64,000 nucleotides of DNA from Zooshikella harenae (GTDB taxonomy: Bacteria; Pseudomonadota; Gammaproteobacteria; Pseudomonadales; Zooshikellaceae), in contig NZ_JAGSOY010000009.1 in assembly GCF_018837975.1 (NCBI RefSeq), positions 1 through 64,000 on the forward strand. Reading direction: 5' to 3'. A program made the position numbers and the translations under genes. This document shows, in pieces, positions 54,208 through 63,604 of the stretch. The notes beneath the pieces are model-generated. The model was given only the letters and a program-made list of their open reading frames with translations, did no database searches and was not told the DNA's origin. Every line of letters starts with the position of its first letter. Within the stretch, counting starts at the first letter, position 1.

Positions 54208-55672
54208 GCCAGGACTTTCCATCAAGGGTAATCATTGCTATTGAAGAAATAGGGCCCCAGGAGCCTGCGGGATACTTTTGTGGGCGAGCATTTTGGCTCA
54301 GCCAACCATTGATAATTTGATCACACCATACCCAGGCGTACTCAATTTCATCACGGCGAACAAATAAGTATTGGCTGCCTTGCATAACCTCTAAAAACAG
54401 TCGTTCATAGGCATCTGGAATACGTTGGGTATGGAATGTATCTGAAAAATTAAGCTTGAGTGGGCCTGGTTTTAATCGCATTCCTTTTTCCAGGCCTTGA
54501 TCTTTAGTCAAAACTTGAAGAGAAATACCTTCATCAGGTTGCAGTCTAATAATGAGTTTATTTTCAACAATATCGCGTTGCTCAGGGGCAAAAATGTAAT
54601 GGGGTGGCCTTTTGAAATGAATAATGATTTGAGAAAGCTTTTCTGCCATACGCTTTCCCGTTCTTAGATAAAAAGGCACATTTGCCCATCGCCAGTTACA
54701 AATTTGTGCTTTGATAGCTACAAATGTTTCTGTACAACTTTGAGCGTTTTGGCTATCAGATTCGTCTAAATAACCTGGAACAGGTTCGCCTTGGACACTG
54801 CCTGCGCAATATTGTCCTCTAATGACGTGGTGGTTTAGCGAGTGTGTATCAATGGGCTTGAGTGCTTTAAGTACTTTCACTTTCTCATCGCGAATGCTGT
54901 CAGCACTTAAATCATTCGGCGGGTCCATTGCAATTAAACACAATAATTGCAGCAAGTGGTTTTGTACCATATCGCGTAACTGACCCGCACGGTCAAAGTA
55001 TCCCCAGCGGTGCTCAATGCCTATTGTTTCTGCAACAGTGATTTCAATATGATCAATATGATTATGATCCCACTGAGAGCCAAATAAACTATTTGCAAAT
55101 CGTAGTGCAATTAGGTTTTGAACGGTTTCTTTCCCAAGATAGTGATCAATTCGGTAAACCTGCTCTTCAGTAAAGTACTTTGCTACGGCATCGTTAATCG
55201 TTTTAGAGGATGCTAGGTCATAACCAATTGGCTTTTCTAATACGATACGTGTTTGTTTATTAATGCTGCCTGCGTTATGGAGGTTTTTGCAAATTTCACC
55301 ATAGATAGCAGCGGGTGTTGCAAAGTAACAAATTAAAGGGTTATCGGTTTCACTCAGCTTTTGGTGAAGCGCTTGATAAGCTGTGCTATCAGTAAAATCA
55401 ATTCGGAAATAAAACAGTCTTGAAAGAAAGCGGGCGAGAACAGTCTCATCTATTTCGCTCGTGGGTGTAAATTTGCGTAGGTGAATGCGAACGGTCTCTA
55501 AGAAATTTTCCTGATCAATCGGAGAGCGGGCTAAACCAAGTATTCTTAACTGAGGGGCTAGCAGGTTTGCTTTATCGAGCTGATAAAGCGCAGGAAAGAG
55601 TTTACGTAGTGCCAAGTCACCTTGGGCGCCAAAAAGTGCGATATCACATTTTGTTTTGGCTACTGTGGACAT
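54191..55672 (-). CDS. zwf: Glucose-6-phosphate 1-dehydrogenase (Zwf)
   Basis: A 493-residue enzyme oxidising glucose-6-phosphate to 6-phosphogluconolactone with NADP (or NAD). [19 protein letters not shown] binds the cofactor (a variant of G-x-x-G-D-L), [10 protein letters not shown] and the active-site [15 protein letters not shown] are intact, and FYLRTGKRM follows. AGGTTGAG precedes the ATG. It heads zwf-pgl-eda, divergent from hexR, with two HexR-like sites in the shared upstream region. Confidence 0.97.
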   Translation of the reverse strand: MSTVAKTKCDIALFGAQGDLALRKLFPALYQLDKANLLAPQLRILGLARSPIDQENFLETVRIHLRKFTPTSEIDETVLARFLSRLFYFRIDFTDSTAYQALHQKLSETDNPLICYFATPAAIYGEICKNLHNAGSINKQTRIVLEKPIGYDLASSKTINDAVAKYFTEEQVYRIDHYLGKETVQNLIALRFANSLFGSQWDHNHIDHIEITVAETIGIEHRWGYFDRAGQLRDMVQNHLLQLLCLIAMDPPNDLSADSIRDEKVKVLKALKPIDTHSLNHHVIRGQYCAGSVQGEPVPGYLDESDSQNAQSCTETFVAIKAQICNWRWANVPFYLRTGKRMAEKLSQIIIHFKRPPHYIFAPEQRDIVENKLIIRLQPDEGISLQVLTKDQGLEKGMRLKPGPLKLNFSDTFHTQRIPDAYERLFLEVMQGSQYLFVRRDEIEYAWVWCDQIINGWLSQNARPQKYPAGSWGPISSIAMITLDGKSWHEDSV

Positions 55673-56044
55673 GAACTCAACCTGTTTGCGGTAACTTGTA
55701 ACTTGATATGTGGTTATAAAATTACAAAAGTGATCAAATGTTAGCTATTGAATGGTTGTTTTGCAAATAATTTTGTAAAGTTTACTACATATTGGCATGT
55801 TGTGGTTTAATTACCCTTCATTGGCGATTGTTAGGTAGCTTAAGCATAGGCTTCAAGCTATCATAGCCGCATTCATATCCATTGCCTGATTGTTGACAGT
55901 GTTATAGCTCAATTATGCTGCAGTCCCCTATGGTTTGCTTGCTTTAACTGAGTTTTCATTTGAAATTTGAGTGATTAGGTTTGCTGTCGTTTGTGTGATG
56001 GAGCATCTAGTATTTAGTAAATTAAACAAAATCTGTATTTGCTT
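55673..56044. promoter_or_regulatory. Divergent zwf/hexR control region with HexR-type operators
   Basis: TGGTTATAAAATTACA (55711-55726) and TGTAAAGTTTACTACA (55774-55789; reverse complement TGTAGTAAACTTTACA) fit the HexR pseudopalindrome. Both lie within 120 bp of the zwf start. This suggests repression of zwf-pgl-eda and possible autoregulation of hexR. No other feature is evident. Confidence 0.65.
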
Positions 56045-56923
56045 ATGGCCTTACCCAGTCAGTCATCCAATCTTATAGAGCGGATACGCGAAAACCTTGA
56101 ACATTTGAATCGTTCTGAACGCAAAGTGGCTGATGTCATTTTGAAAGATCCACAATCCGCTACGCGTTATAGTATTGCTGCACTTGCTCAGGCAGCAAGT
56201 GTCAGTGAGCCTACTGTTAACCGTTTTTGTCGCAGCTTTGATGCAAAAGGTTACCCAGATTTTAAGTTGCAATTGGCCCAAAGCCTGGCCAGTGGTACCC
56301 CTTATGTTAGTCGTAGTGTAGAAATTGATGATACGGCTGAAGAGTATACACAGAAAATTTTTACGACGAATATGGCCTGTCTGGATGCAGCACTTCAGTC
56401 TATGGATGCATCTGTGATTAATCGGGCTGTGGATTTTTTGATTCAAGCCAAGCAGATCAGTTTTTTAGGGCTTGGTGCTTCAGGCCCTGTTGCCATGGAT
56501 GCTCAGCATAAGTTTTTCCGTTTTAATATTCCGGTTATGGCTTATGATGATGTATTGATGATGCGTATGATGGCTTCTGTAGCCAACACAGGGGATGTCA
56601 TTGTTATCATTTCCTATACGGGCAGAACTCGAGAGTTGGTTGAGATTGCAAAAATTGCTCGGGAAAGTGGGGCAACAGTAATTGGCATCACTGCGCCAAA
56701 CTCATACTTGGCTAAGGAATGTTCGTTAACGATTGATGTAATCGTTCAAGAAGATACTGATATATATATGCCAATGTCTTCTCGTATAATTCACTTAACG
56801 GTATTGGATGTTTTGGCTACAGGGGTAACACTGAAGCGTGGTGTTGATTTTCAAAAGCACTTGAAACGTATCAAAGAGAGTTTGCAAGCTAGTCGATTAC
56901 CCGCATTACCAATCAAGAGTTAA
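56045..56923 (+). CDS. hexR: HexR, RpiR-family transcriptional repressor
   Basis: A 292-residue regulator of glucose catabolism. The N-terminal RpiR-type helix-turn-helix (about residues 5-80) includes [45 protein letters not shown]. The C-terminal SIS domain (about 115-260) has [44 protein letters not shown] and [15 protein letters not shown], and binds phosphosugars; KDPG is the known ligand in Pseudomonas. The ATG at 56045 is chosen over a TTG at 56039. It is divergent from zwf, as in Pseudomonas, and is followed by a terminator. Confidence 0.95.
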   Translation: MALPSQSSNLIERIRENLEHLNRSERKVADVILKDPQSATRYSIAALAQAASVSEPTVNRFCRSFDAKGYPDFKLQLAQSLASGTPYVSRSVEIDDTAEEYTQKIFTTNMACLDAALQSMDASVINRAVDFLIQAKQISFLGLGASGPVAMDAQHKFFRFNIPVMAYDDVLMMRMMASVANTGDVIVIISYTGRTRELVEIAKIARESGATVIGITAPNSYLAKECSLTIDVIVQEDTDIYMPMSSRIIHLTVLDVLATGVTLKRGVDFQKHLKRIKESLQASRLPALPIKS

Positions 56924-56957
56924 TATTAGTAATAATCTACAGATGATTCATTTTGTA

Positions 56958-56990
56958 AAAAAACACCCATCATGTGATGGGTGTTTTTTT
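56958..56990. terminator. Rho-independent terminator, bidirectional
   Basis: ACACCCATCA (56963-56972) pairs with TGATGGGTGT (56975-56984), flanked by A and T runs on both sides. It lies between the convergent hexR and OmpA-family lipoprotein genes. Confidence 0.9.
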
Positions 56991-57004
56991 ACGCTTATTG
57001 TTTA

Positions 57005-57844
57005 TTAATGATCTACGACATTGAGCTCGACACGACGATTCATTGCTCGGCCAGCTTCTGTACTGTTACTGGTAATTGGTTTTTCTTCGCCATAGCCTAC
57101 AGCGCTAAGGTTGTTGCTGTTGACTCCACGAGAAACAAGGAAATTACGTACGGCTTCTGCACGACGCTGTGAAAGGCGCATATTGTAGCGATTACTGCCA
57201 ACATTATCAGTATGGCCAGAAACTTCTAATTTAGTATTTTTGTGTAAGCGGAGTTTATCTGCAACTTTCGATAGATACTCATGAGAGGTACTTGTTAATC
57301 TAGCGGAATTAAACTCAAACTGAACACCTTCAAGAGCAAGAGCCTCTGAGCAGCCAATGGCATTAACTTTTACGCCAGGAGGTGTATTTGGACAATGATC
57401 CTTCATGTTCGCTACGCCATCATTGTCTGAATCTAATGTACAGCCTCTATTATCGACCTGAGTATTTAATGGTGTGTTTGGACACTGGTCACGATAATCA
57501 GGAACCCCATCATTATCTGAATCAATTGGGCAACCATTGTAGTCTACTTTAACGCCGCGTGGTGTTGCTGGACATTTATCTTTACTATCAACAACACCAT
57601 CATCATCTGTATCGTGCTCAATCATTGAGCAGAAAAATCCCCCTAATAATGCGCCACCAAGTGCTCCTACTGCTGCTGCTTCACCATCATCTGCTGATGA
57701 ACCTGCAACGGCCCCCAAGCCACCGCCTACGAGTGCACAATTACGCCAGTCTTCGTGCCACGGACCATTTGTTGCACAGCCAGTAAGAAATATAGGTAAA
57801 AAAACAAAGAGTCCTAGCATCCTGCTTTTTACGGATGGTTTCAT
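57005..57844 (-). CDS. OmpA-family lipoprotein with thrombospondin type 3 repeats
   Basis: A 279-residue outer-membrane lipoprotein. Lipobox FLTGC (Cys about 23) is followed by a glycine-rich segment (GGGLGAVAGSS and ALGGALLGGFF), then three calcium-binding type 3 repeats of the form DxDxDGVxDxxDxCPxTPxGVxVxxxGC (about residues 78-165), and an OmpA-C domain (about 170-275) with LEVSGHTDNVGSNRYNMRLSQRRAEAVRNFL and GRAMNRRVEL, which binds peptidoglycan. The ATG at 57844 has GGAG 7 nt upstream and gives a standard signal peptide. It probably tethers the outer membrane to the cell wall. Confidence 0.92.
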   Translation of the reverse strand: MKPSVKSRMLGLFVFLPIFLTGCATNGPWHEDWRNCALVGGGLGAVAGSSADDGEAAAVGALGGALLGGFFCSMIEHDTDDDGVVDSKDKCPATPRGVKVDYNGCPIDSDNDGVPDYRDQCPNTPLNTQVDNRGCTLDSDNDGVANMKDHCPNTPPGVKVNAIGCSEALALEGVQFEFNSARLTSTSHEYLSKVADKLRLHKNTKLEVSGHTDNVGSNRYNMRLSQRRAEAVRNFLVSRGVNSNNLSAVGYGEEKPITSNSTEAGRAMNRRVELNVVDH

Positions 57845-57961
57845 TTTTTTCTCCATTATTATCATGGTTTCTGCTATCTGGGTTCATGACCAGTATAGAT
57901 AAGGTTTATTAGTTTGCCGCAATAACGTGACACTAACATTAGCATTATCTAGGTTTAGTGA

Positions 57962-58243
57962 TTAACGTGTGATTACTACGCCATGCCAAAAGGCAATATA
58001 ATGTTTAATTTTTTTGGCTGCAGGCCTAGGATTGGGGTATGACCAAGCAGCATCTTCATTTATTTTATCTTCGACTTTTATGTGAAAATAATGGGCTACT
58101 CCTTTCCATGGACAATCCATTTGTGTATGGCTTGCAGTGAAGAATCCGTTGTTAACTGATGAAGGCGGAAAGTAGTGATTACCTTCAACGATGATTGTTT
58201 CATTGCTTTCTGCCAGTGTAGCACCATTCCACACGGCTTTCAT
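57962..58243 (-). CDS. DUF427 domain protein
   Basis: A 93-residue single-domain protein. KAVWNGATLAESNETIIVEGNHYFPP, QMDCPWKGVAHYFHIKVEDK and AAWSYPNPRPAAKKIKHYIAFWHG match the DUF427 pattern, including the conserved CPWKG block. The family is small, cytoplasmic and of unknown function. It is monocistronic. Confidence 0.9.
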   Translation of the reverse strand: MKAVWNGATLAESNETIIVEGNHYFPPSSVNNGFFTASHTQMDCPWKGVAHYFHIKVEDKINEDAAWSYPNPRPAAKKIKHYIAFWHGVVITR

Positions 58244-58537
58244 AAATTCGCTCCCACCAATTTACATTGCACAATATACTCTACTTGAGGTATGCCAATT
58301 ATTGTGAAAGTAAACTAACATCTTTAACTGAATTTTTTTAAAATTCAGTTGTTTTTAATAAGGCTTTTAACGCTGTTTACTCCTCTTTACAGAGAGGGTT
58401 GGTTACATTACACCCTTTAATATTTGGGAATTCAGTTTCTTGTTGAAACACTGACTCCTTTATTGAGCTGTGTTACTGTATAGTGAATATGCTTGTGTGG
58501 ATATTGACAAGCTATATAAAGCTTATGCTTTTATAAT

Positions 58538-61117
58538 ATGAAATATAATCATAATAAAATTGAAAATTGGGACAGCTCAACCAAAAGGGATCAAGCAGTG
58601 TGGATGAATGATGTTAAATATCGCTCTTTTTTAACTTCTAGATGGACGACAAGTCGTTATGTAAACCTATGGTTTTCACTTAGTGTCATTGGATATTCAT
58701 TTTTACCACTTTTATTATTATTTACTGTGAGTAAAGGATTTACTACAGGTTTTGTAAGTTCGACTTTTTTTGAATGGCTCAGCAGTTTTGGAGAGCATAC
58801 TGGGCATTTTGCACTTTCTTGGGTTGCTTTACTATGTGCTTTGCTGATGTTTTCAGTAATATGTCTGCTTAGTTCATTAGAGAATATTTCGACTAAATTA
58901 ACTTTTGCTTTGGCACTTGTTTGTATAGCTGTTGTGGATGTTTTTTTTGATTACAAGGTGTCTCTACTCCATGGTCAGTTAACAGATAAGTTATTTAATA
59001 TCGCGTGGGCTATTGGGAAAGTTCACGCGTTATCTATCATTATTTTTACGTTAATGATCGTTAAATGGATACCAAACAATCGTAGCCACTGGTTATTAGT
59101 AGTGTTATACGCCATATTGGTCTCTTATATTGGCGCGATACTGCAGCAGGGGTATGTTGATTCTAATAGAACGACCGTGCGCTCTGAGGTTGGGGCGGCC
59201 GTACTCAATATTATCATTGAATTAGCACCTGCGATTTTGTGTATTATTGGTGGTGTTCTTTTAATAAACTATATCAGAGAACGTAAGCGAAGTTTTTTTG
59301 TGCAAAGTGTGCTGTTATTTCTTTTTCCTGTTTTTAGTGCGCAGTTGCATATTGCTTTTGGAAGTGTGGTTTCTTACCATCAGCATCACATTATCGCCAA
59401 ATTGTTGATTACGACGGCGTTTATTATTCCTTTAATAGGCGCCTTCATGGAGGCGATATATAAAATAAAGACAGTTAAAAAAATATTGAATGATAAGGGG
59501 CGTGAAAATATTCAGCTTTGGCAGTCTAATAAAAAATTACAAAAATCTAAGTTACAACTTAGTTCGATTTGCCAGTCAGTGAAAGAACATCAAAAGAATG
59601 AAGCAGATCTTTTACTTAATCTTGGTCAAGAAATAAAAGAGCCGGTTAATAATATAATGGCCATGACTTCTTTGCTGGAAGAAAATAAATTAGAGCAACT
59701 AGAAAAAATGTCAGTTAAAGCTATTTGTTTTGCCAGTGAAAAATTATATAGACTTGCTTCTGAAGTGATAGATTATGGAAAAATAAAAGCAGGGCAAATA
59801 AATATAAATCATGTTGAGTTTGATTTTTATCAAGTGATTGAAACGGTAGCTGATCAATTGACTTATAGGATAAACGAACAGGCAGTTTCGGTGTCAATTG
59901 TATATGCAGATGATATTCCTGGGCCGGTCAAAGGGGATTCCAAAAGAATTCAGCAGGTAATCTATAATGTTGCTATAGCGTTACATTGTTTTGGAAAACG
60001 CAGAGAAATATGCATCAACACCCAGTTACTTAATCAACAAGTTGACTGTGTAACACTATTAATTAAGGTTTACAACAGTGATCAGATTAAAAAAATTGAT
60101 GCGGGAGTATGTAGTGTAGAAAAACAAATGCCAAATCTTTATTTGGCTGTTGCGTGTGAGCTAGTGAAGCAGCTGCAGGGTGAGCTGACTGAAACTAAAC
60201 ATGGTGAAGTGGCTATTAAATTATGTCTACCTTTGGCTCCAGGTGTGCCTGTCAAAGTTAAAAATAAAGTCGATTTGCAGGGCGTTCGTGTTCTAATTGT
60301 TGATGATGTTACAGAAAACTGTGAACTTTTGGAACGGTTGTTGAGTAGATGGGGGATGGTATGTGATATTGCTAAAACGGCAACAGAAGCCCTGGAAAAG
60401 ATCACTCAGCACGCTTTAAGTAAACATCCCTACGATATTGCATTATTGGACTATAAGATGCCTGCAATGGATGGAGAAATGTTAGGCAGGGGCATTAAAA
60501 GTGATCCAGTTATTGCAAAAACCAAATTAGTTATGCTTACATCAGCTAATTACCAACGTAATATAGAAGATTTAAAAAGAGCTGGTTTTTCTGGGTATTT
60601 ACTTAAACCTGCCCGTTCACGTTTATTACTTCAACTACTGGGTAAGGTGTTGTTGTCTGAGCCTGATGTACTAGTAACACGAGAAATGCTAAATGATGGA
60701 TCAGAAACGGTTTTGGTGAATTCAGATCAGCAGTCAGGCAATATTAATATCTTAATTGCTGAAGATAGTTATTCACATCAGCTGGTTATTAAAACACTAT
60801 TAAAAAAGTTGGGATGTAATGTAACAGCTGTTGACTGTAAAGAGCAGTTGATATTGCAAGCAAGTCAATTTTGCTATGACATAATTATGTTGGATACGTT
60901 ATTGAAACCAAAAAGTACAGTACCTACAGTGGACGAACTAAAAAGTTTATTGATACATGAAACGCCTATTATTGGTTTAATGCCAACTGATAGACAAGGA
61001 GAGCTTATTGCTAGCTGTGAATTATATGATGACTTTATTTACAAGCCATTTTCGCAAAATATTTTAGCTAATATGCTGAACCACTGGTGTAGTGAAAAGT
61101 TTTCGACTATTCAATAA
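58538..61117 (+). CDS. Hybrid sensor kinase-like protein with degenerate kinase core and two receiver domains
   Basis: An 859-residue inner-membrane protein. About eight hydrophobic segments occupy residues 45-308, followed by a coiled coil (about 318-357). The HisKA-like helix reads LGQEIKEPVNNIMAM, with Q364 where the phosphoacceptor His should be. The ATPase-like region (about 455-580) has a poor N box (QQVIYNVAIALHCF) and no clear D-x-G-x-G box. Receiver 1 (about 590-705) has D638 in LLDYKMPAMDG and a Lys in LLKPARS. Receiver 2 (about 740-850) has D786 in IMLDTLL and a Lys in IYKPF. No HPt domain is seen. It therefore probably cannot autophosphorylate and may serve as a scaffold or be fed by another kinase. 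Confidence 0.85.
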   Translation: MKYNHNKIENWDSSTKRDQAVWMNDVKYRSFLTSRWTTSRYVNLWFSLSVIGYSFLPLLLLFTVSKGFTTGFVSSTFFEWLSSFGEHTGHFALSWVALLCALLMFSVICLLSSLENISTKLTFALALVCIAVVDVFFDYKVSLLHGQLTDKLFNIAWAIGKVHALSIIIFTLMIVKWIPNNRSHWLLVVLYAILVSYIGAILQQGYVDSNRTTVRSEVGAAVLNIIIELAPAILCIIGGVLLINYIRERKRSFFVQSVLLFLFPVFSAQLHIAFGSVVSYHQHHIIAKLLITTAFIIPLIGAFMEAIYKIKTVKKILNDKGRENIQLWQSNKKLQKSKLQLSSICQSVKEHQKNEADLLLNLGQEIKEPVNNIMAMTSLLEENKLEQLEKMSVKAICFASEKLYRLASEVIDYGKIKAGQININHVEFDFYQVIETVADQLTYRINEQAVSVSIVYADDIPGPVKGDSKRIQQVIYNVAIALHCFGKRREICINTQLLNQQVDCVTLLIKVYNSDQIKKIDAGVCSVEKQMPNLYLAVACELVKQLQGELTETKHGEVAIKLCLPLAPGVPVKVKNKVDLQGVRVLIVDDVTENCELLERLLSRWGMVCDIAKTATEALEKITQHALSKHPYDIALLDYKMPAMDGEMLGRGIKSDPVIAKTKLVMLTSANYQRNIEDLKRAGFSGYLLKPARSRLLLQLLGKVLLSEPDVLVTREMLNDGSETVLVNSDQQSGNINILIAEDSYSHQLVIKTLLKKLGCNVTAVDCKEQLILQASQFCYDIIMLDTLLKPKSTVPTVDELKSLLIHETPIIGLMPTDRQGELIASCELYDDFIYKPFSQNILANMLNHWCSEKFSTIQ

Positions 61118-61145
61118 TTGGCTACTAACGCTATACATAAGGTGT

Positions 61146-61170
61146 ATATCCCCTCCTATGAAGGGGATAT
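61146..61170. terminator. Hairpin between convergent genes
   Basis: ATATCCCC and GGGGATAT form a stem around TCCTATGAA between the ends of the sensor-kinase-like gene and the CDF transporter gene. No T run follows on either strand, so terminator function is uncertain. Confidence 0.4.
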
Positions 61171-61184
61171 GCTACTAAGCTCAG

Positions 61185-62123
61185 CTATGAGTTTAAAAGG
61201 TTATCGTCAGACGTCATATCTTTTCGAGATTTTACTTCAATAAAAACGCGTTTGACGAGTGGGTATTGCGTTTTAATTTGACAGTCAAGTTGAGCAATGG
61301 TTTTTTCTACGATGCCTGCAGGTGTTTGGTCTTCAAAATCTAAACTAATTGTCGCGAGAATGAAGTTAGGTCCCATATGCATAGTGGCAATTTCATTGAC
61401 ATGTTCCACATGAGGTTGGTTAGTGAGCAGTTTACGTATACCTTGGCGGGTAGCAGGTTTTGCGCTTTCACCAATCAATAGACTCTTAGTTTCATAGGCA
61501 AGCCAAGTTGCTGTCCCTGCTAAAATACAACCAATCAAAATTGAGGCAATGCCATCATACAGTGGATTTCCCGTCAGATGTCCTAAGGTGATGCCAATTA
61601 ACGCAACAATAAGTCCCAGAATGGCTGCACTATCTTCGAAAAATACCACAAAAATAGATGGGTCCTTAGCTTGATGTACGGCTTGAAAGAGTGAGTTTTT
61701 ACCACGAGTATGCTCGAATTCTTTCCAAGCCATGTACCATGCACCACCTTCAAACAGTAGGGCAAGCGTTAATACGATGTAGTTTACCAATACGTTTTCT
61801 ATAGGGCTTGGATCCATTAAGTGGTGAATGCCTTCATAAATAGATATGCCCGCTCCCGCTGAAAAAATTAAAATGGCTACTACAAAACTCCAAAAGTAGA
61901 CTTCTTTTCCATGCCCAAAAGGAAAGTCTTCACTGGCTGGTTTTTCGGACTGCTTAAGGCCAAAAAGCAAAAGTATTTGGTTACCGCTATCCACAATTGA
62001 GTGGATGGCTTCAGAGAACATTGCAGAGCTTCCGGTCATTATGGAAGCGACAAACTTAGTAATCGCTACTAGCCCATTACCGATTAATGCCGCGATGACG
62101 ACCTTTTTGGACCCCGATGCCAT
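61185..62123 (-). CDS. Cation diffusion facilitator (CDF) family metal transporter
   Basis: A 312-residue inner-membrane efflux protein of the CDF type. Six membrane segments cover residues about 8-205. Metal-site motifs are SEAIHSIVDSGNQ in segment 2 and FFEDSAAILGLIVA in segment 5; the H-x-x-x-D and E-D pairs are the usual ligands. DFPFGHGKEVYFWSFVVA is the conserved loop after segment 2. The cytoplasmic C-terminal domain (about 215-312) has HVEHVNEIATMHMGP. The pattern is closest to the ZnT9-like group, so zinc or another divalent ion is likely. GGAGAAG precedes the ATG. Confidence 0.92.
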   Translation of the reverse strand: MASGSKKVVIAALIGNGLVAITKFVASIMTGSSAMFSEAIHSIVDSGNQILLLFGLKQSEKPASEDFPFGHGKEVYFWSFVVAILIFSAGAGISIYEGIHHLMDPSPIENVLVNYIVLTLALLFEGGAWYMAWKEFEHTRGKNSLFQAVHQAKDPSIFVVFFEDSAAILGLIVALIGITLGHLTGNPLYDGIASILIGCILAGTATWLAYETKSLLIGESAKPATRQGIRKLLTNQPHVEHVNEIATMHMGPNFILATISLDFEDQTPAGIVEKTIAQLDCQIKTQYPLVKRVFIEVKSRKDMTSDDNLLNS

Positions 62124-62452
62124 TTAAACTTCTCCATTTACATTCGGTTGAGGTGGTCGATGATAAAAAGTCATTTGTAAAAATCAATTTGAATAAGGGG
62201 TTAATTTGCTGTTAGTAATGTTTATTAATACTCAATGCGTGATGTTATGCAAAAAAAAGTTATTTTGCAGTACTGCTGTTTGGCTGAGAGCAGGGTTTCA
62301 GTTACAGCTGATTTGGCTAACTCTCCTCTTCACCCGCGTTATAGTTATCGCTAATGCGCTTTGTGTGAGATGCTTTCTAGAGTCTATTTTTATTTGCAAC
62401 ATTAAACGTTATAGATAAAGCTAAAAGAAAAGTAGCTAGTTTAAGGTTGGTT
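62124..62452. other. Intergenic region between divergent genes
   Basis: No supported gene. A 70-codon frame at 62206-62418 is rich in Cys and Leu, lacks a ribosome site and has no motif. Promoters for the CDF and GGDEF-like genes should lie here. Confidence 0.4.
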
Positions 62453-63556
62453 ATGAATTCCAACACAATATTGTTGCATCCCTTTTCCCTGAACTCAGAT
62501 GAGCACGAGGTATTGGTGCAGAATGCCAAGGTGGGCACCTGGCTGTATCTGGTTATATGGCTAGCGATTGTATTTTGGGGGGATTTGCTTCAACGAGTGC
62601 CGTTACTAACGACATTGATGACCGTTTGCCTGGTGTTACTTGCTTCCGTTCGTTTTTCTTTAGTGCACCATTTTACACGTTGGTATCTCCATTACCCCTT
62701 GGCGTGGGTATGTGGTATGTATTGCTGCATTTTATTTAGTGGTTTGTTGTGGGGAGGAATGACAGCGATTGCGCTCTCTAGTCTGTCTTTTCAAAGCTTG
62801 GCTGTTGCATTACTGGCGGCGACAGCAGGATTTATTTCCGCAAGCTGCGTGCTGTATACGTTTAGTGGTTTACTGACAATGGGTTATCAAACCTGTTTGT
62901 TATTTCCCCCATTAGTGACATTGTGGCTTCAAGGCGGAGAAACAAATTACTGGTTGTCAGGTTTGTTGCTGGCATATTGGTTCGGAATGGTCGCTATTTT
63001 CTGGGTACAGCATAAACAGTATCGTTTGTTAACTCATCAGCAACATGCTCCACAGCTTACAGAAAAACGGCTTTGTTTAACGGAGGCTCACCCTATTACA
63101 GGGTGGGTGAGCTTTGGTTATTTACCAGGTGTGGTTAATGCTGAGGTTAAGCGAAGCTCTCGTAGTGGCGCACCATTAGCATTACTCAAACTGGTGATGA
63201 CGCCTCAGGGTGAACGTAAACTTGATAAGGACGAAGTGGAGTCCGTCCATACAGAGTTGGCCAGCGTAATTAATAGTGCGGTAACTCGTGCCAGTGACTG
63301 GATATTTTATGATGAAAATGGAAGTGTGTTTATGGTACTGCCAGAAACTCCAGCTGCAGCAGCTTGTCATATGGCAGATAAAATAATTAATTGTTTACCC
63401 AAAACACTTTATCAACACTATCTGTTTAGCATTGGTGTACTTGCAGGAAGTATTTCATGGCCTGTTTCAAGTAAAATATTGTTGCAACGTTTAGCAAGTC
63501 TGACTAGCGATGTTCACAGGAATCAACAGGCTGTAGCCTTTTCTACCCTCACCTGA
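62453..63556 (+). CDS. Membrane protein with degenerate GGDEF-like domain
   Basis: A 367-residue protein with about six membrane segments in residues 27-190, followed by a cytoplasmic domain. The domain has the start of a GGDEF fold: HPITGWVSFGYLPGVVNAEVKRSSRSGAPLALLKLVM in place of the usual D-P-L-T-G-L-x-N-R. The signature G-G-D-E-F loop is replaced by DENGSVFMVLP, so nucleotide chemistry is unlikely. It may act as a c-di-GMP-independent signalling or scaffold protein. The ATG at 62453 has AAGG 6 nt upstream. It lies immediately before folA. Confidence 0.78.
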   Translation: MNSNTILLHPFSLNSDEHEVLVQNAKVGTWLYLVIWLAIVFWGDLLQRVPLLTTLMTVCLVLLASVRFSLVHHFTRWYLHYPLAWVCGMYCCILFSGLLWGGMTAIALSSLSFQSLAVALLAATAGFISASCVLYTFSGLLTMGYQTCLLFPPLVTLWLQGGETNYWLSGLLLAYWFGMVAIFWVQHKQYRLLTHQQHAPQLTEKRLCLTEAHPITGWVSFGYLPGVVNAEVKRSSRSGAPLALLKLVMTPQGERKLDKDEVESVHTELASVINSAVTRASDWIFYDENGSVFMVLPETPAAAACHMADKIINCLPKTLYQHYLFSIGVLAGSISWPVSSKILLQRLASLTSDVHRNQQAVAFSTLT

Positions 63557-63604
63557 TAGTGTTCGTTCTTTTCTTCTTGTCTATTTTCGCTTGAGAGATC
63601 CTAT

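Noticed and set aside
62206-62418. 70-codon plus-strand frame
   Set aside because: There is no ribosome site, the composition is odd and rich in Cys and Leu, and no family pattern is visible; it is more likely chance in the CDF/GGDEF intergenic region.
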